Shown piece by piece: positions 27,389 to 36,034 of a stretch of DNA of 64,000 nt. The translations under genes were made by a program, and so were the position numbers. Under the pieces are notes generated by a model. The model saw nothing but the letters and a program-made list of their open reading frames with translations, was not told the origin of the DNA and ran no database searches. Within the stretch, counting starts at the first letter, position 1. The number at the start of each line of letters is the position of its first letter. Source of the stretch: Marinoscillum pacificum (GTDB lineage: Bacteria; Bacteroidota; Bacteroidia; Cytophagales; Cyclobacteriaceae); contig NZ_JAMZMJ010000006.1 in assembly GCF_024714495.1 (NCBI RefSeq), positions 310,001-374,000 of the forward strand, read 5' to 3'.

Positions 27389-27413
27389 CGTCCTTAAAAT
27401 TTTTATTTGACAA

Positions 27414-28115
27414 ATGGCTAATACAAAAACCAAGAAGGAAGAGGGGATCGAGATACTCGAAGATCCGGAAGTGCTTGCTGGTAAAGCTGAAGAGTTTTTC
27501 AATAGTTCGAAGAACAAGAATTTGGTTTTCGGAATAGGAGGCGTAATTGCTATCGCGATTTTGGCTTTCCTTGGTTACAAGTACTATATCACTGGTCAAA
27601 ATGCTGAGGCTCAGAAGGAAATGTTCCAGGCTGTGCATTATTTCGAGGCTGATAGCCTTGGAAAAGCATTGAACGGTGACGGTATCAACTATGGTTTCCT
27701 TGATATCATCGATAACTACGGTGGTACAGATGCTGGCAACATAGCTAACTTCTATGCGGGTACTGCGTTCCTAAAAATGGGAAATGCTGAAAGCGCAATT
27801 AGTTACCTGGAGTCATTCAGCAGTTCTGACTATGTAGTGCAAGCTAGAGCGTATGCTTTGGTAGGTGATGCAAACATGGAACTAGGTGATTACTCTGCTG
27901 CTGTGTCTGCTTATGACAAAGCTGCAAGCCACAAGCCAAATAAAGAATATACTCCAATCTATCTTCAGAAGTTAGCGGTTGCTCAAGAGGCAAACGGTAA
28001 GTTCTCAGCTGCGGCTGATGCATATGCACAGATTGTAGACGAGTATCCAAATTCATCTTTGGTACAAGAAGCGAAGAAACACAAGGCCAGACTGCAAGGA
28101 CTGGCTGCCGAATAA
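27414..28115 (+). CDS. Membrane-anchored tetratricopeptide repeat protein
   Basis: 233 aa. A charged cytoplasmic N-terminus (about 35 residues), one membrane helix (LVFGIGGVIAIAILAFLGY, about 39-57) and a periplasmic part with TPR-like helices (ANFYAGTAFLKMGNAESAIS, DANMELGDYSAAVSAYDKAA, KLAVAQEANGKFSAAADAYA). The layout resembles YfgM, the SecYEG-associated ancillary protein, but no functional link can be shown. It precedes ribH; the two are separated by a strong terminator. Confidence 0.85.
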   Translation: MANTKTKKEEGIEILEDPEVLAGKAEEFFNSSKNKNLVFGIGGVIAIAILAFLGYKYYITGQNAEAQKEMFQAVHYFEADSLGKALNGDGINYGFLDIIDNYGGTDAGNIANFYAGTAFLKMGNAESAISYLESFSSSDYVVQARAYALVGDANMELGDYSAAVSAYDKAASHKPNKEYTPIYLQKLAVAQEANGKFSAAADAYAQIVDEYPNSSLVQEAKKHKARLQGLAAE

Positions 28116-28141
28116 TATTTAGAATTTTCTGAAAAAAATCT

Positions 28142-28176
28142 AAAGGGGTGGGCCAGCAAGGATCACCCCTTTTTTT
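28142..28176 (+). terminator. Rho-independent terminator between TPR gene and ribH
   Basis: A 9-bp stem AAAGGGGTG / CACCCCTTT with a 13-nt loop followed by seven T in total. The U-run ends only about 6 bases before the ribH ATG, leaving no room for a separate ribH promoter downstream of it. Confidence 0.92.
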
Positions 28177-28182
28177 GTTTTT

Positions 28183-28662
28183 ATGGCAACATCATTAAAA
28201 AGCTTAAGTGACAACAAGACATCCGGCATCAAGGACATGTCTGGATTCAAATTTGGTATCGTCGTTTCCGAGTGGAACGAAGAAGTAACCGAAGCACTCT
28301 ACTCTGGAGCAGTTACAACGTTATTGGAACTAGGCGCTTCTAGAGAAAACATCGAGAGAATGAATGTACCTGGTAGCTTCGAGCTGAGCCTTGGTGCTCA
28401 GTGGATGGCTAAGAGAGAGGACATTGATGCGGTGATCACTTTGGGATGTGTGATTCAGGGCGAAACCAGACATTTTGATTTTATCTGCCAGGCATGTGCG
28501 GATGGCATTACCAACGTCGGATTGAAATACGACAAGCCAGTAATCTTTGGTGTGTTGACAACCAATAACCAAAAGCAGGCCATGGATAGAGCTGGTGGAA
28601 AACACGGCAATAAGGGTGACGAAGCTGCAGCAACAGCGGTGAAGATGCTCAACGTAAAATAA
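28183..28662 (+). CDS. ribH: 6,7-dimethyl-8-ribityllumazine synthase
   Basis: Penultimate enzyme of riboflavin synthesis, 159 aa. Recognised by FGIVVSEWNEEVTEALYSGA, NVPGSFELSLGAQWMA, ITLGCVIQGETRHFDFICQA (catalytic His in RHFDF) and KPVIFGVLTTNNQKQAMDRA. The N-terminal ~20 residues are a low-complexity extension before the conserved core. Its ATG follows directly after a strong terminator, so expression probably depends on read-through or on a promoter inside the upstream gene. No FMN riboswitch is visible upstream. Confidence 0.95.
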   Translation: MATSLKSLSDNKTSGIKDMSGFKFGIVVSEWNEEVTEALYSGAVTTLLELGASRENIERMNVPGSFELSLGAQWMAKREDIDAVITLGCVIQGETRHFDFICQACADGITNVGLKYDKPVIFGVLTTNNQKQAMDRAGGKHGNKGDEAAATAVKMLNVK

Positions 28663-28713
28663 CAACCAACAACATAACCCTCAATTGTTAATAATTAATC
28701 ACAAATCTAGAAA

Positions 28714-30024
28714 ATGAAGGTTTTAAAGTTTGGTGGAACGTCAGTAGGTTCACCGGAGCGAATGATGCAGGTTGCAGACATTATCGCAGGAGTGCAGGGT
28801 AAGAAAATAGTGGTGTTAAGTGCTGTCTCTGGTACGACCAACACATTGGTAAGCATGTCAGACTACTGTGAAAATGAGCAGAAGGATGAGGCGAAGAAAG
28901 TAGCTGAAGAACTGCACAGCAAGTACCACGAGTTTGTAAAGAACCTTTATAAAGACGAGGCTTACGTCAAAAGCAACATTGAATTCATAGATCAGAAATT
29001 TTCTGACATCAACAACCTGATTGAGGAACGTTTCACCGAGCAAGTGGCTAAAATGTTTGTGGCCCAGGGAGAGTTGATTTCCACACATTTATTTACGGAG
29101 TACTTAAGCTCTATAGGTAAATCGGCGGTTTTACTTCCTGCTTTGGATTTCATGGCTTTGGATGAATATGCTGAGCCAGATCTTAAAACCACCAAAGTAA
29201 AACTTGAGAACCTTTTGTCTTCGCTAGATGAAAATGTCATTGTCACTCAAGGCTATATTGCTAGAAATGCTGCTGGAGGAACTGACAATCTAAGAAGAGG
29301 AGGAAGTGATTATACAGCAACCATTGTAGGTGCGGTATTAAAAGTAGAAGAAGTGCAGATCTGGACAGATATTGACGGTATGCACAACAACGATCCACGT
29401 TTGGTAGACAATACACGTCCATTGGCTCACTTGAGTTTTGAAGAAGCGAGTGAGTTAGCCTATTTTGGAGCGAAAGTATTGCATCCAAGCTGTATCGTAC
29501 CTGCACAGATGAATGAAGTGCCAGTAAGGATCAAGAACACTATGGATCCAGAGGCACACGGTACATTGATTTCGAATGAGACCGAGCCTGAAAAAGTAAA
29601 GGCACTAGCTGCTAAAGATCATATTACAGCTATCAAGATCAAATCCAACCGAATGGTAATGGCTTACGGTTTCTTGAAAAGAGTCTTTGAAGTATTTGAG
29701 AAGTATCGTACACCTATTGATATGATTACTACCTCAGAGATTGCTGTTTCATTGACTATTGATAATTCTGATCATCTAAAAGAGATCATTGAAGAGATTG
29801 GTAAATACGCGACTGTTGAAGTAGACAGAGAACAAGCGATTATCTGTATTGTAGGTGATCACATTGCTTCTAGAAAAGGAGTTGGAACGGCAATTTTCGA
29901 AGCGATGGAGGAAATTCCGATAAGAATGATCTCCTATGGTGGTAGTAGAAACAACATTTCGTTGTTGGTGCCACATGATTACATGAAGGATTCACTCATC
30001 AAGCTTCACAAAGCATTGTTTTAA
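28714..30024 (+). CDS. lysC: Aspartate kinase (monofunctional)
   Basis: Phosphorylates aspartate, the first step to Lys, Thr, Met and diaminopimelate. 436 aa. The kinase domain has the N-terminal VLKFGGTSVGSPERMM, the binding stretch RRGGSDYTATIVGAVL and IWTDIDGMHNNDPRLV. Two ACT domains follow (about residues 300-436), one carrying ITTSEIAVSLTIDNSDHLKE. Homoserine dehydrogenase is not fused. A strong terminator follows at 30032. The symbol is by analogy; feedback specificity is not deducible. Confidence 0.93.
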   Translation: MKVLKFGGTSVGSPERMMQVADIIAGVQGKKIVVLSAVSGTTNTLVSMSDYCENEQKDEAKKVAEELHSKYHEFVKNLYKDEAYVKSNIEFIDQKFSDINNLIEERFTEQVAKMFVAQGELISTHLFTEYLSSIGKSAVLLPALDFMALDEYAEPDLKTTKVKLENLLSSLDENVIVTQGYIARNAAGGTDNLRRGGSDYTATIVGAVLKVEEVQIWTDIDGMHNNDPRLVDNTRPLAHLSFEEASELAYFGAKVLHPSCIVPAQMNEVPVRIKNTMDPEAHGTLISNETEPEKVKALAAKDHITAIKIKSNRMVMAYGFLKRVFEVFEKYRTPIDMITTSEIAVSLTIDNSDHLKEIIEEIGKYATVEVDREQAIICIVGDHIASRKGVGTAIFEAMEEIPIRMISYGGSRNNISLLVPHDYMKDSLIKLHKALF

Positions 30025-30031
30025 TATAAAG

Positions 30032-30058
30032 AAAGAGCCGCAACTTGCGGCTCTTTTT
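30032..30058. terminator. Bidirectional terminator between lysC and nhaD
   Basis: Stem AAAGAGCCGC / GCGGCTCTTT with a 5-nt AACTT loop, T-rich on the plus side and A-rich before it. It lies between two convergent genes and can stop transcripts from both. Confidence 0.92.
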
Positions 30059-30068
30059 ATATAACTCT

Positions 30069-31577
30069 TTATAATATTTCCAGATAGAAGAATACGAACC
30101 ATACCAGGATCAACAATGGAACCAGGAATGGAATACTGAAGCGGATGATGTAGCCAAAGAATGACGGCATCTTAATACCTACTTGCTCAGCAATCGACTT
30201 AACCATGAAGTTAGGACCATTACCAATGTATGTCATTGCTCCAAAGAATACGGCTGCAACTGAAATCGCTTTGAGTTCAATGACTGAATCCACAAACTTG
30301 CCTCCTGCATAGCCTATAACATCACTTACACTATTAATACTGGCACCATCAGCTGCCATCCCTGCCGTAAGGAAGTTCACATAAGTTGGTGCGTTATCAA
30401 GGAAGCCTGACAACATTCCTGTTCCCCAATATAGGGTGTTGTGCGTAATGAGTTCAGCTCCTTCAGGGGATTTTGCAAAGTTGCCTACGAGTTCCAATGC
30501 AGGCATCATTGTCCCAAAAATTCCTATGAAGATAAAGGCGACTTCTCGAATTGGCTCGAAACTAAAGTCGTTTCCGTTGAGAGCCTGCTTGTCTGCAAAT
30601 CTATATGATGAGTACGCAGCTCCCAACATGATTAATTCTCTTAGAAAACTAAACTTTTGACCATCATAATAGATGCCTGGAACCCATGGAAATACATTCG
30701 GGTCCAGGAAAACCGCTGCCACCACAATGCCTAACCAGACGAAATTTCTGGTTCCTCGAAGCCCAATTTTACCTGACGGAGTAGCAGTGTCTTCTCCAAA
30801 AGAATAGTCCGCCTTGTTTCCTTTATCCATAAAGTAGAAGACTACCAGCAGGATGGATATAGCGAAAAGCCATGGAAGTAGATTATTGGTAAGTGTCCAG
30901 AAGAATGGAATTCCCTTCAAGAAACCAAGGAACAAAGGAGGGTCGCCAATTGGTGTTAAAGAGCCACCTATATTACTCACCACAAAAATGAAAAAGATGA
31001 TGTGGTAAGACTTAATTCGGTTTTTATTTAAACGGATGAATGGTCTGATGAGTAGCATCGATGCACCAGTGGTTCCGATGATGTTGGCAATTACTGCACC
31101 AAGTGCCAATAAGCCCACGTTAATGCCTGGAGCAGCTTTTTTGTCAACAATAATCATGATACCTCCAGAGGCCACGAACAATCCAGTTAATAAGGCAATG
31201 AACTGGAAATACTCAAAGAAAGCATGAACAGGACCGTGCGAATTGTGCAATACAAACAGGTAATAACTTACTACAAGTACTGCCAGAGCGATGGCCACTT
31301 TTGGATAGTTTTTATGCCAAAAATGCTCATAGAAAAGTGGGCCTGTGGCAATCATAAGTAACAGAACCACAAAAGGTATCACACTCCAAGGTGCAGGACT
31401 ATGGTGAGCTTCTTCAGCGCCATGTTCTTCTGACTGATCTGCATGGGATTCTTCGACTTGATGCTCTGAAACTTGCTCTACACCATCATCTTCATGATCG
31501 GACGCAAAAGCCTCAAACCCTGTAGTGTTACCAATTAAAGAAAAGGCAAAAAGGAATGTAAAAATAACTCTATTCAT
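30069..31577 (-). CDS. nhaD: NhaD-type sodium:proton antiporter
   Basis: About 502 aa integral membrane protein of the ion-transporter superfamily. Characteristic stretches: IGTTGASMLLIRPFIRLNKN, IGGSLTPIGDPPLFLGFLKG, LSGFLDNAPTYVNFLTAGMA and YIGNGPNFMVKSIAEQ, which fit NhaD. A signal-like helix at the N-terminus is followed by an unusual exported stretch (about residues 25-60) rich in His, Glu and Asp before the first core helix. The ATG at 31577 is used rather than the TTG one codon upstream. Likely maintains Na+ and pH homeostasis, which suits a marine or saline habitat. Confidence 0.92.
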   Translation of the reverse strand: MNRVIFTFLFAFSLIGNTTGFEAFASDHEDDGVEQVSEHQVEESHADQSEEHGAEEAHHSPAPWSVIPFVVLLLMIATGPLFYEHFWHKNYPKVAIALAVLVVSYYLFVLHNSHGPVHAFFEYFQFIALLTGLFVASGGIMIIVDKKAAPGINVGLLALGAVIANIIGTTGASMLLIRPFIRLNKNRIKSYHIIFFIFVVSNIGGSLTPIGDPPLFLGFLKGIPFFWTLTNNLLPWLFAISILLVVFYFMDKGNKADYSFGEDTATPSGKIGLRGTRNFVWLGIVVAAVFLDPNVFPWVPGIYYDGQKFSFLRELIMLGAAYSSYRFADKQALNGNDFSFEPIREVAFIFIGIFGTMMPALELVGNFAKSPEGAELITHNTLYWGTGMLSGFLDNAPTYVNFLTAGMAADGASINSVSDVIGYAGGKFVDSVIELKAISVAAVFFGAMTYIGNGPNFMVKSIAEQVGIKMPSFFGYIIRFSIPFLVPLLILVWFVFFYLEIL

Positions 31578-31641
31578 CAAGGCTTATGGGTCATCTATTT
31601 CACTAAAATTATCATTTGCAGGCTGAAAAACAAGGCCTTAT

Positions 31642-32874
31642 TTAAATTAGTTGGGATAATGCAATCCTAAAAGCGGCTTCTGCGAGTCCAGTTTTTGATG
31701 GGTTTTCATCATAAACTTTTTGCATTGCATTTTCAATCGTTTGCGAAGTGTCACTGAAAATTTCATCATCAGTAACTTTTCGATCGTTTTTCGGATCCAT
31801 CAAATAGGCAAATGTACGTGCCATTCCACAATTAGAAATGAAATCTGTGATTAAGGCTACATTATCATCTACGTATTCAGCTATTGGTCCGTAGAAAATT
31901 TCTTTGTCTTTGAAAGGTACATTTGCGCCACAGGCCACAACTTCCAAATTATTTGCAATCAGTTGTTCAGCCTGTTCCTTGGATACTAAACGGGATGCGG
32001 CAGCAGGTATGAAAATCTCCGCACCAGTAGACCAAACTTTTTGATTGCATTCATCAAATGGAATGGTGTTATCTGCCACCAATTGATTACCATTTCTTTC
32101 AAAGAATAATTTCTTCACTCCATCCAGATCGAGTCCGTTGGCATCAATTATGCCTCCATCTCTGTCAATTATGCCAACTATCTTCACCCCGTACTTGGCC
32201 AGATATAGGGCAGCTGTTGCTCCCACATTTCCCCAACCCTGAATGATGGCTCTTTTTTGAGTGATGTCACCACCCCATATATTGTAATAATGTCTGACTG
32301 ATTCAGCCACTCCATACCCGGTAATCATATCTGAAACGGTGTACTTTGTATCTGAAGTCGGCACGTAGTTTTGATCTTCCAGTATTTTGGAAACACCTTG
32401 ACGAAGGCGCCCTATCATATGTATTTTCTGAGGCTTGGGTGGATGATAGTGTCCATTCACCACACCCTCCTGTGGATGCCATAGACCAAAACTTTCTGTA
32501 ATAGGAATAACTTCATGGATTTCGTCCACATTCAAATCTCCACCAGTACCGTAGTATGCTTTTAGAAGTGGGTACACTGCCTGGTACCATCTTTTAAGAA
32601 CATCTTTTTTCCTTGGATCTTTCGGGTCGAAATTGATCCCTGACTTAGCACCTCCTATTTGAGGGCCAGATACCGTGAATTTGATTTCCATCGTCTTGGC
32701 AAGCGATTCTACTTCTCGTCTGTCAAGGCCTTTTCGCATTCTCGTACCACCACCAGCTGCGCCATTTCTGAGCGAGTTGATCACAGCCCAGCCTTCAGCT
32801 TCGGTTTCTGAATCAGACCATTCGAAAACAATTTCGGGGGTTTTGTCTTCAAATTTTTTCAGTAATTCTTTCAT
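31642..32874 (-). CDS. Glu/Leu/Phe/Val dehydrogenase family protein
   Basis: NAD(P)-dependent amino-acid dehydrogenase of 410 aa. The dimerisation domain contains GGTRMRKGLDRREVESLAKT and the catalytic Lys in SGPQIGGAKSGINFDPKDPR; a second conserved stretch is GTGGDLNVDEIHEV. The Rossmann domain has IIQGWGNVGATAALYLAKYG and IIDRDGG. Glutamate versus leucine/valine specificity cannot be decided from the sequence by eye. 65 bp downstream of anmK on the same strand, so possibly co-transcribed. Confidence 0.9.
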   Translation of the reverse strand: MKELLKKFEDKTPEIVFEWSDSETEAEGWAVINSLRNGAAGGGTRMRKGLDRREVESLAKTMEIKFTVSGPQIGGAKSGINFDPKDPRKKDVLKRWYQAVYPLLKAYYGTGGDLNVDEIHEVIPITESFGLWHPQEGVVNGHYHPPKPQKIHMIGRLRQGVSKILEDQNYVPTSDTKYTVSDMITGYGVAESVRHYYNIWGGDITQKRAIIQGWGNVGATAALYLAKYGVKIVGIIDRDGGIIDANGLDLDGVKKLFFERNGNQLVADNTIPFDECNQKVWSTGAEIFIPAAASRLVSKEQAEQLIANNLEVVACGANVPFKDKEIFYGPIAEYVDDNVALITDFISNCGMARTFAYLMDPKNDRKVTDDEIFSDTSQTIENAMQKVYDENPSKTGLAEAAFRIALSQLI

Positions 32875-32939
32875 TCAGGGATTAATGTTTATACATGAAA
32901 TTGGCGGCAAATTTAATGAAATATTGATCTTGAAACACT

Positions 32940-34001
32940 TCAGACAACTGAATGAAGATCTCCAGACACACTATCTTGCTGAGCACCAGTAGCTGATGCA
33001 AATACATTAGCTATGTTAAGTTTTCGTAATAAGGACAAAAAACCAAAAATCAAGGCTTCTTTATATTCTATAATGTCAGTAGAAGGAATATGCAAGTTAA
33101 CCGTCCCATTCAGCTCTTGGTTCAATTGATCAACTAGCACTTGATTGTAAGCTCCCCCACCTGTTAGCATGACTGATTCTACCTCAATACCTGACCTAAT
33201 GGATTTCGAAATCTCTTTAGATAGAAAGTAGACATACGACGCCAATCCATCAGAGGGGTTTTGTGGAGCTCCCTTTAATACAACTGATGTCCATTGATTG
33301 GCAAGAGATTTTGGAGGGGTTTTATGGAAGTAGTCCAGAGAGCCTAAATATGTCAGCCAATTGTTATCTCTATGTCCTTTCAGTGATAACTGGCCACCAT
33401 CGTCATAGGAATGACCAAGTTGCTTGGCGAAATGGTTCAAGACTTGATTACAAGGAGCAATATCCCACGCCAGAATCTTTTGGTTGTCATGTATGGAGAG
33501 ATTACATATCCCACCCAAGTTGAGAAAAGCTTTGTGATCGGAGAAAAGATAATGCTCACCTGCTGGTACTAAAGGGGCTCCTTGCCCACCTAGTGAAATG
33601 TCCTTCATCCGAAAATTATCAACTACTTCAATTCCGGTTATTTGGTGAATGATCGCTCCATTTCCAATTTGCAGTGAAATTTTCTTTACAAGCGGATCAT
33701 GTAAAACCGTATGCCCGTGTACCCCTATTAGTTGGACATTTAGTTCTTTGGTTTTTATAATTTCTACTAGCTGGTACCCAATCCATTCACCGTATGAATT
33801 ATCTAACTCTTGGAGATCAGCAGCTGATAATTGATCAGCGCCACGTAATTGGGAGATGATTTCTTCTGGAATGGTAACTGTCTCGCAGTGAGTAATAGTG
33901 TAAGTCCAGCGCTGACCAGATAGCCGGAATTCAGACACACAAACGTCCAGACCATCCAGTGATGATCCTGACATTACACCAATTACATTGTATTCACTCA
34001 C
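32940..34001 (-). CDS. anmK: Anhydro-N-acetylmuramic acid kinase
   Basis: Recycles 1,6-anhydroMurNAc from peptidoglycan by hydrolytic phosphorylation to MurNAc-6-P. 353 aa. The N-terminal motif is VIGVMSGSSLDGLDVCV, followed by GVHGHTVLHDP and FLNLGGICNLSIHD (the Gly-rich ATP-site stretch), and VMLTGGGAYNQVLVDQL. The start is GTG at 34001. The promoter of the divergent coaX overlaps this start codon, leaving only 44 bp between the two genes. Confidence 0.94.
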   Translation of the reverse strand: MSEYNVIGVMSGSSLDGLDVCVSEFRLSGQRWTYTITHCETVTIPEEIISQLRGADQLSAADLQELDNSYGEWIGYQLVEIIKTKELNVQLIGVHGHTVLHDPLVKKISLQIGNGAIIHQITGIEVVDNFRMKDISLGGQGAPLVPAGEHYLFSDHKAFLNLGGICNLSIHDNQKILAWDIAPCNQVLNHFAKQLGHSYDDGGQLSLKGHRDNNWLTYLGSLDYFHKTPPKSLANQWTSVVLKGAPQNPSDGLASYVYFLSKEISKSIRSGIEVESVMLTGGGAYNQVLVDQLNQELNGTVNLHIPSTDIIEYKEALIFGFLSLLRKLNIANVFASATGAQQDSVSGDLHSVV

Positions 34002-34017
34002 ACGATTCTTATTTTTG
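33988..34017 (+). promoter_or_regulatory. coaX promoter with both -33 and -7 elements
   Basis: TTG (33988-33990), 19 bp, then TATTTTTG (34010-34017), matching the Bacteroidota TTG/TAnnTTTG promoter with ideal spacing. It predicts a start about 20 bases before the coaX ATG. The -33 element lies inside the first codons of the divergent anmK. Confidence 0.7.
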
Positions 34018-34045
34018 TATAGACTAGCTGAACCAAAAAATTATT

Positions 34046-34765
34046 ATGCCGAATGTAGCTGTAGATATTGGAAACACCAGAATCAAATCTGCTCTTTTTG
34101 AAGGAGAACATTTGATCAGTACGGCTATTCATGAAAACCTCGAAGCCCTACATTCATTTTATGCAAAATCCGCCCATCACTGGATTTTTGGATCAGTTAA
34201 ACACTATGACGAACAGATCAAGAAGATATTTTATGATGAAAAGTATCACCTCCTAAATAATAGGACGCCTCTTCCGATAGAGGTTAATTATGATACTCCT
34301 GAAACGCTTGGAGTAGATCGATTAGCTTCTGCAGTTGGAGCTTTTACTTCATTTCCAGATAAAAATATTTTGATCATAGATGCAGGGACATGTATTACCT
34401 ATGATGTTATAGATAAAAATGGTGTCTTTCAAGGAGGCGTAATTGCCCCTGGTTTAAAGATGCGCATGAAGGCAATGTCTCACTATACGGATGCTTTGCC
34501 TGATATAAGTTCTGAATTCTCTGAAATAATGTTAAAAAATTTGGGAAAGTCTACCCGTGAGTGTTTGTTAGCAGGCTCATTATCAGCAACTATTCATGAA
34601 GTGAACGGCTTTATAGATCATTTTCTGAAAGAATATGAGGATTTGGTCGTTATGATGACCGGTGGAGATACGATCCACTTTGAATCCAAATTAAAAGCAC
34701 ACATCTTTGCGGACTTTGATTTGGTGCTGACAGGCTTAAATAGAATTTTGATAAAGAATCAATGA
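34046..34765 (+). CDS. coaX: Type III pantothenate kinase
   Basis: First enzyme of coenzyme A synthesis, 239 aa ASKHA-fold kinase. Recognised by NVAVDIGNTRIKSALF (phosphate-binding loop), YDTPETLGVDRLASAVGAF, ILIIDAGTCITYDVIDKNG (catalytic Asp) and FQGGVIAPGLKMRMKAM. It opens a run of envelope genes and overlaps the next gene by 4 bp (ATGA), so it is probably co-transcribed with them. Confidence 0.95.
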   Translation: MPNVAVDIGNTRIKSALFEGEHLISTAIHENLEALHSFYAKSAHHWIFGSVKHYDEQIKKIFYDEKYHLLNNRTPLPIEVNYDTPETLGVDRLASAVGAFTSFPDKNILIIDAGTCITYDVIDKNGVFQGGVIAPGLKMRMKAMSHYTDALPDISSEFSEIMLKNLGKSTRECLLAGSLSATIHEVNGFIDHFLKEYEDLVVMMTGGDTIHFESKLKAHIFADFDLVLTGLNRILIKNQ

Positions 34766-36024
34766 AGATCATAAAACTTGGCTTACTGGGACTTACTCTG
34801 TGTTTATCAGGTGTATTGGCGGCTCAGTCAATTAACTCTCCTTATTCCAATCATCAATTAGGAGAGTTCTTATTCCAAGGTCTTCCCCATAACTTTTCCA
34901 TGGGGCAAGTGGGAACAGGTACGCCTACTCCATGGCATATTAACCTGCAAAACCCTGCTTTACTCACTTACAATAAGTTTAGTTCATTTCAGGTAGGTCT
35001 TCAAGCAGATTTTAGAACCTATACCGCAGATTTGGACAATTCTAAAGCGCAATCAGGAAGTTTAAGAGCATTGGCCGTAAGTTTTCCTGTGGTAAATGAT
35101 AGATGGACTACTGCTTTTGCTGTGCTTCCACTTACCACAATGAATTATAATACGCAGAGCAGGGCTTACATTGATTTGCAAGACAGCATTTTGAAAACTA
35201 TCGATTATAAAGGCGAGGGTGGTTTAACACAGGTTCAGTGGGCCAATGGAGTTCGTTTGTTTGATCGGCTTACAATAGGAGCCAAGGCATCTTATGTCTT
35301 TGGAACCTTGCATAAGGAGTCAAGTGTTTTCGTTAGTTCCACTGAAACTGTGTCTAATTATGCAGTGTCATACAATGAAGATGCTCGTTACTCTGATATC
35401 ATATTAAATCTGGGAGTTTCCTATCAGTATCGTATAGATACGAAAAATATTATTACAGTCGGAGCTGTTCATGGCCTATCTAAAAAGATAACAGGCACTC
35501 AAAAAACAATTGTTGATCGAATTTCTGCTTCTCGAACTGTCCTTGATAAAGACACCATTGCAATCGGAGTTCCTATTGAATTTGACCTTCCTCAATACTT
35601 TGAATTCGGAGTGTCTTATGAATTATTAAATAAATTTAGAGCAGGGTTCGATTTCTCATATCACAACTGGGAAGATACCGAATCAAATGAAGTTTCTGCC
35701 ACTAGAAATACCGTTTCTATTGGCACAGGAATAGAGTTTATCCCCGATTATTCTAGCATTAATAGCTACCTGAAAAGAACATCGTACAGAATGGGATTAA
35801 GCATGCGTCAGCTACCTTATCTAGAGAATAATACAGAAATTAATGATTTTGGTATTAATTTTGGAGTTTCCTTTCCTGTGAGTGGTTATTCCAGTTTGGA
35901 TGCTGCTTTCAAATATGGTTTTAGAGGGACAACCGATAACAACTTAATACAGGAGAGGTATTTCCAAGTGGTTATAGGTGCCACGATAAACGATAGGTGG
36001 TTTATTAAAAGAAGATACGATTAA
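34762..36024 (+). CDS. Probable outer-membrane beta-barrel protein of unknown function
   Basis: 420 aa. Signal peptide (about residues 1-21: GLLGLTLCLSGVLAAQS). It is followed by SINSPYSNHQLGEFLF and NFSMGQVGTGTP, a pattern seen in FadL/OmpP1-like and PorV-like Bacteroidota proteins, then many alternating strands and a C-terminal strand ending near WFIKRRYD. Sits between coaX and a TPR protein in a conserved-looking envelope cluster. A role in outer-membrane assembly or lipid handling is conceivable but not shown. Confidence 0.82.
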   Translation: MKIIKLGLLGLTLCLSGVLAAQSINSPYSNHQLGEFLFQGLPHNFSMGQVGTGTPTPWHINLQNPALLTYNKFSSFQVGLQADFRTYTADLDNSKAQSGSLRALAVSFPVVNDRWTTAFAVLPLTTMNYNTQSRAYIDLQDSILKTIDYKGEGGLTQVQWANGVRLFDRLTIGAKASYVFGTLHKESSVFVSSTETVSNYAVSYNEDARYSDIILNLGVSYQYRIDTKNIITVGAVHGLSKKITGTQKTIVDRISASRTVLDKDTIAIGVPIEFDLPQYFEFGVSYELLNKFRAGFDFSYHNWEDTESNEVSATRNTVSIGTGIEFIPDYSSINSYLKRTSYRMGLSMRQLPYLENNTEINDFGINFGVSFPVSGYSSLDAAFKYGFRGTTDNNLIQERYFQVVIGATINDRWFIKRRYD

Positions 36025-36034
36025 ACAAAAGCTT

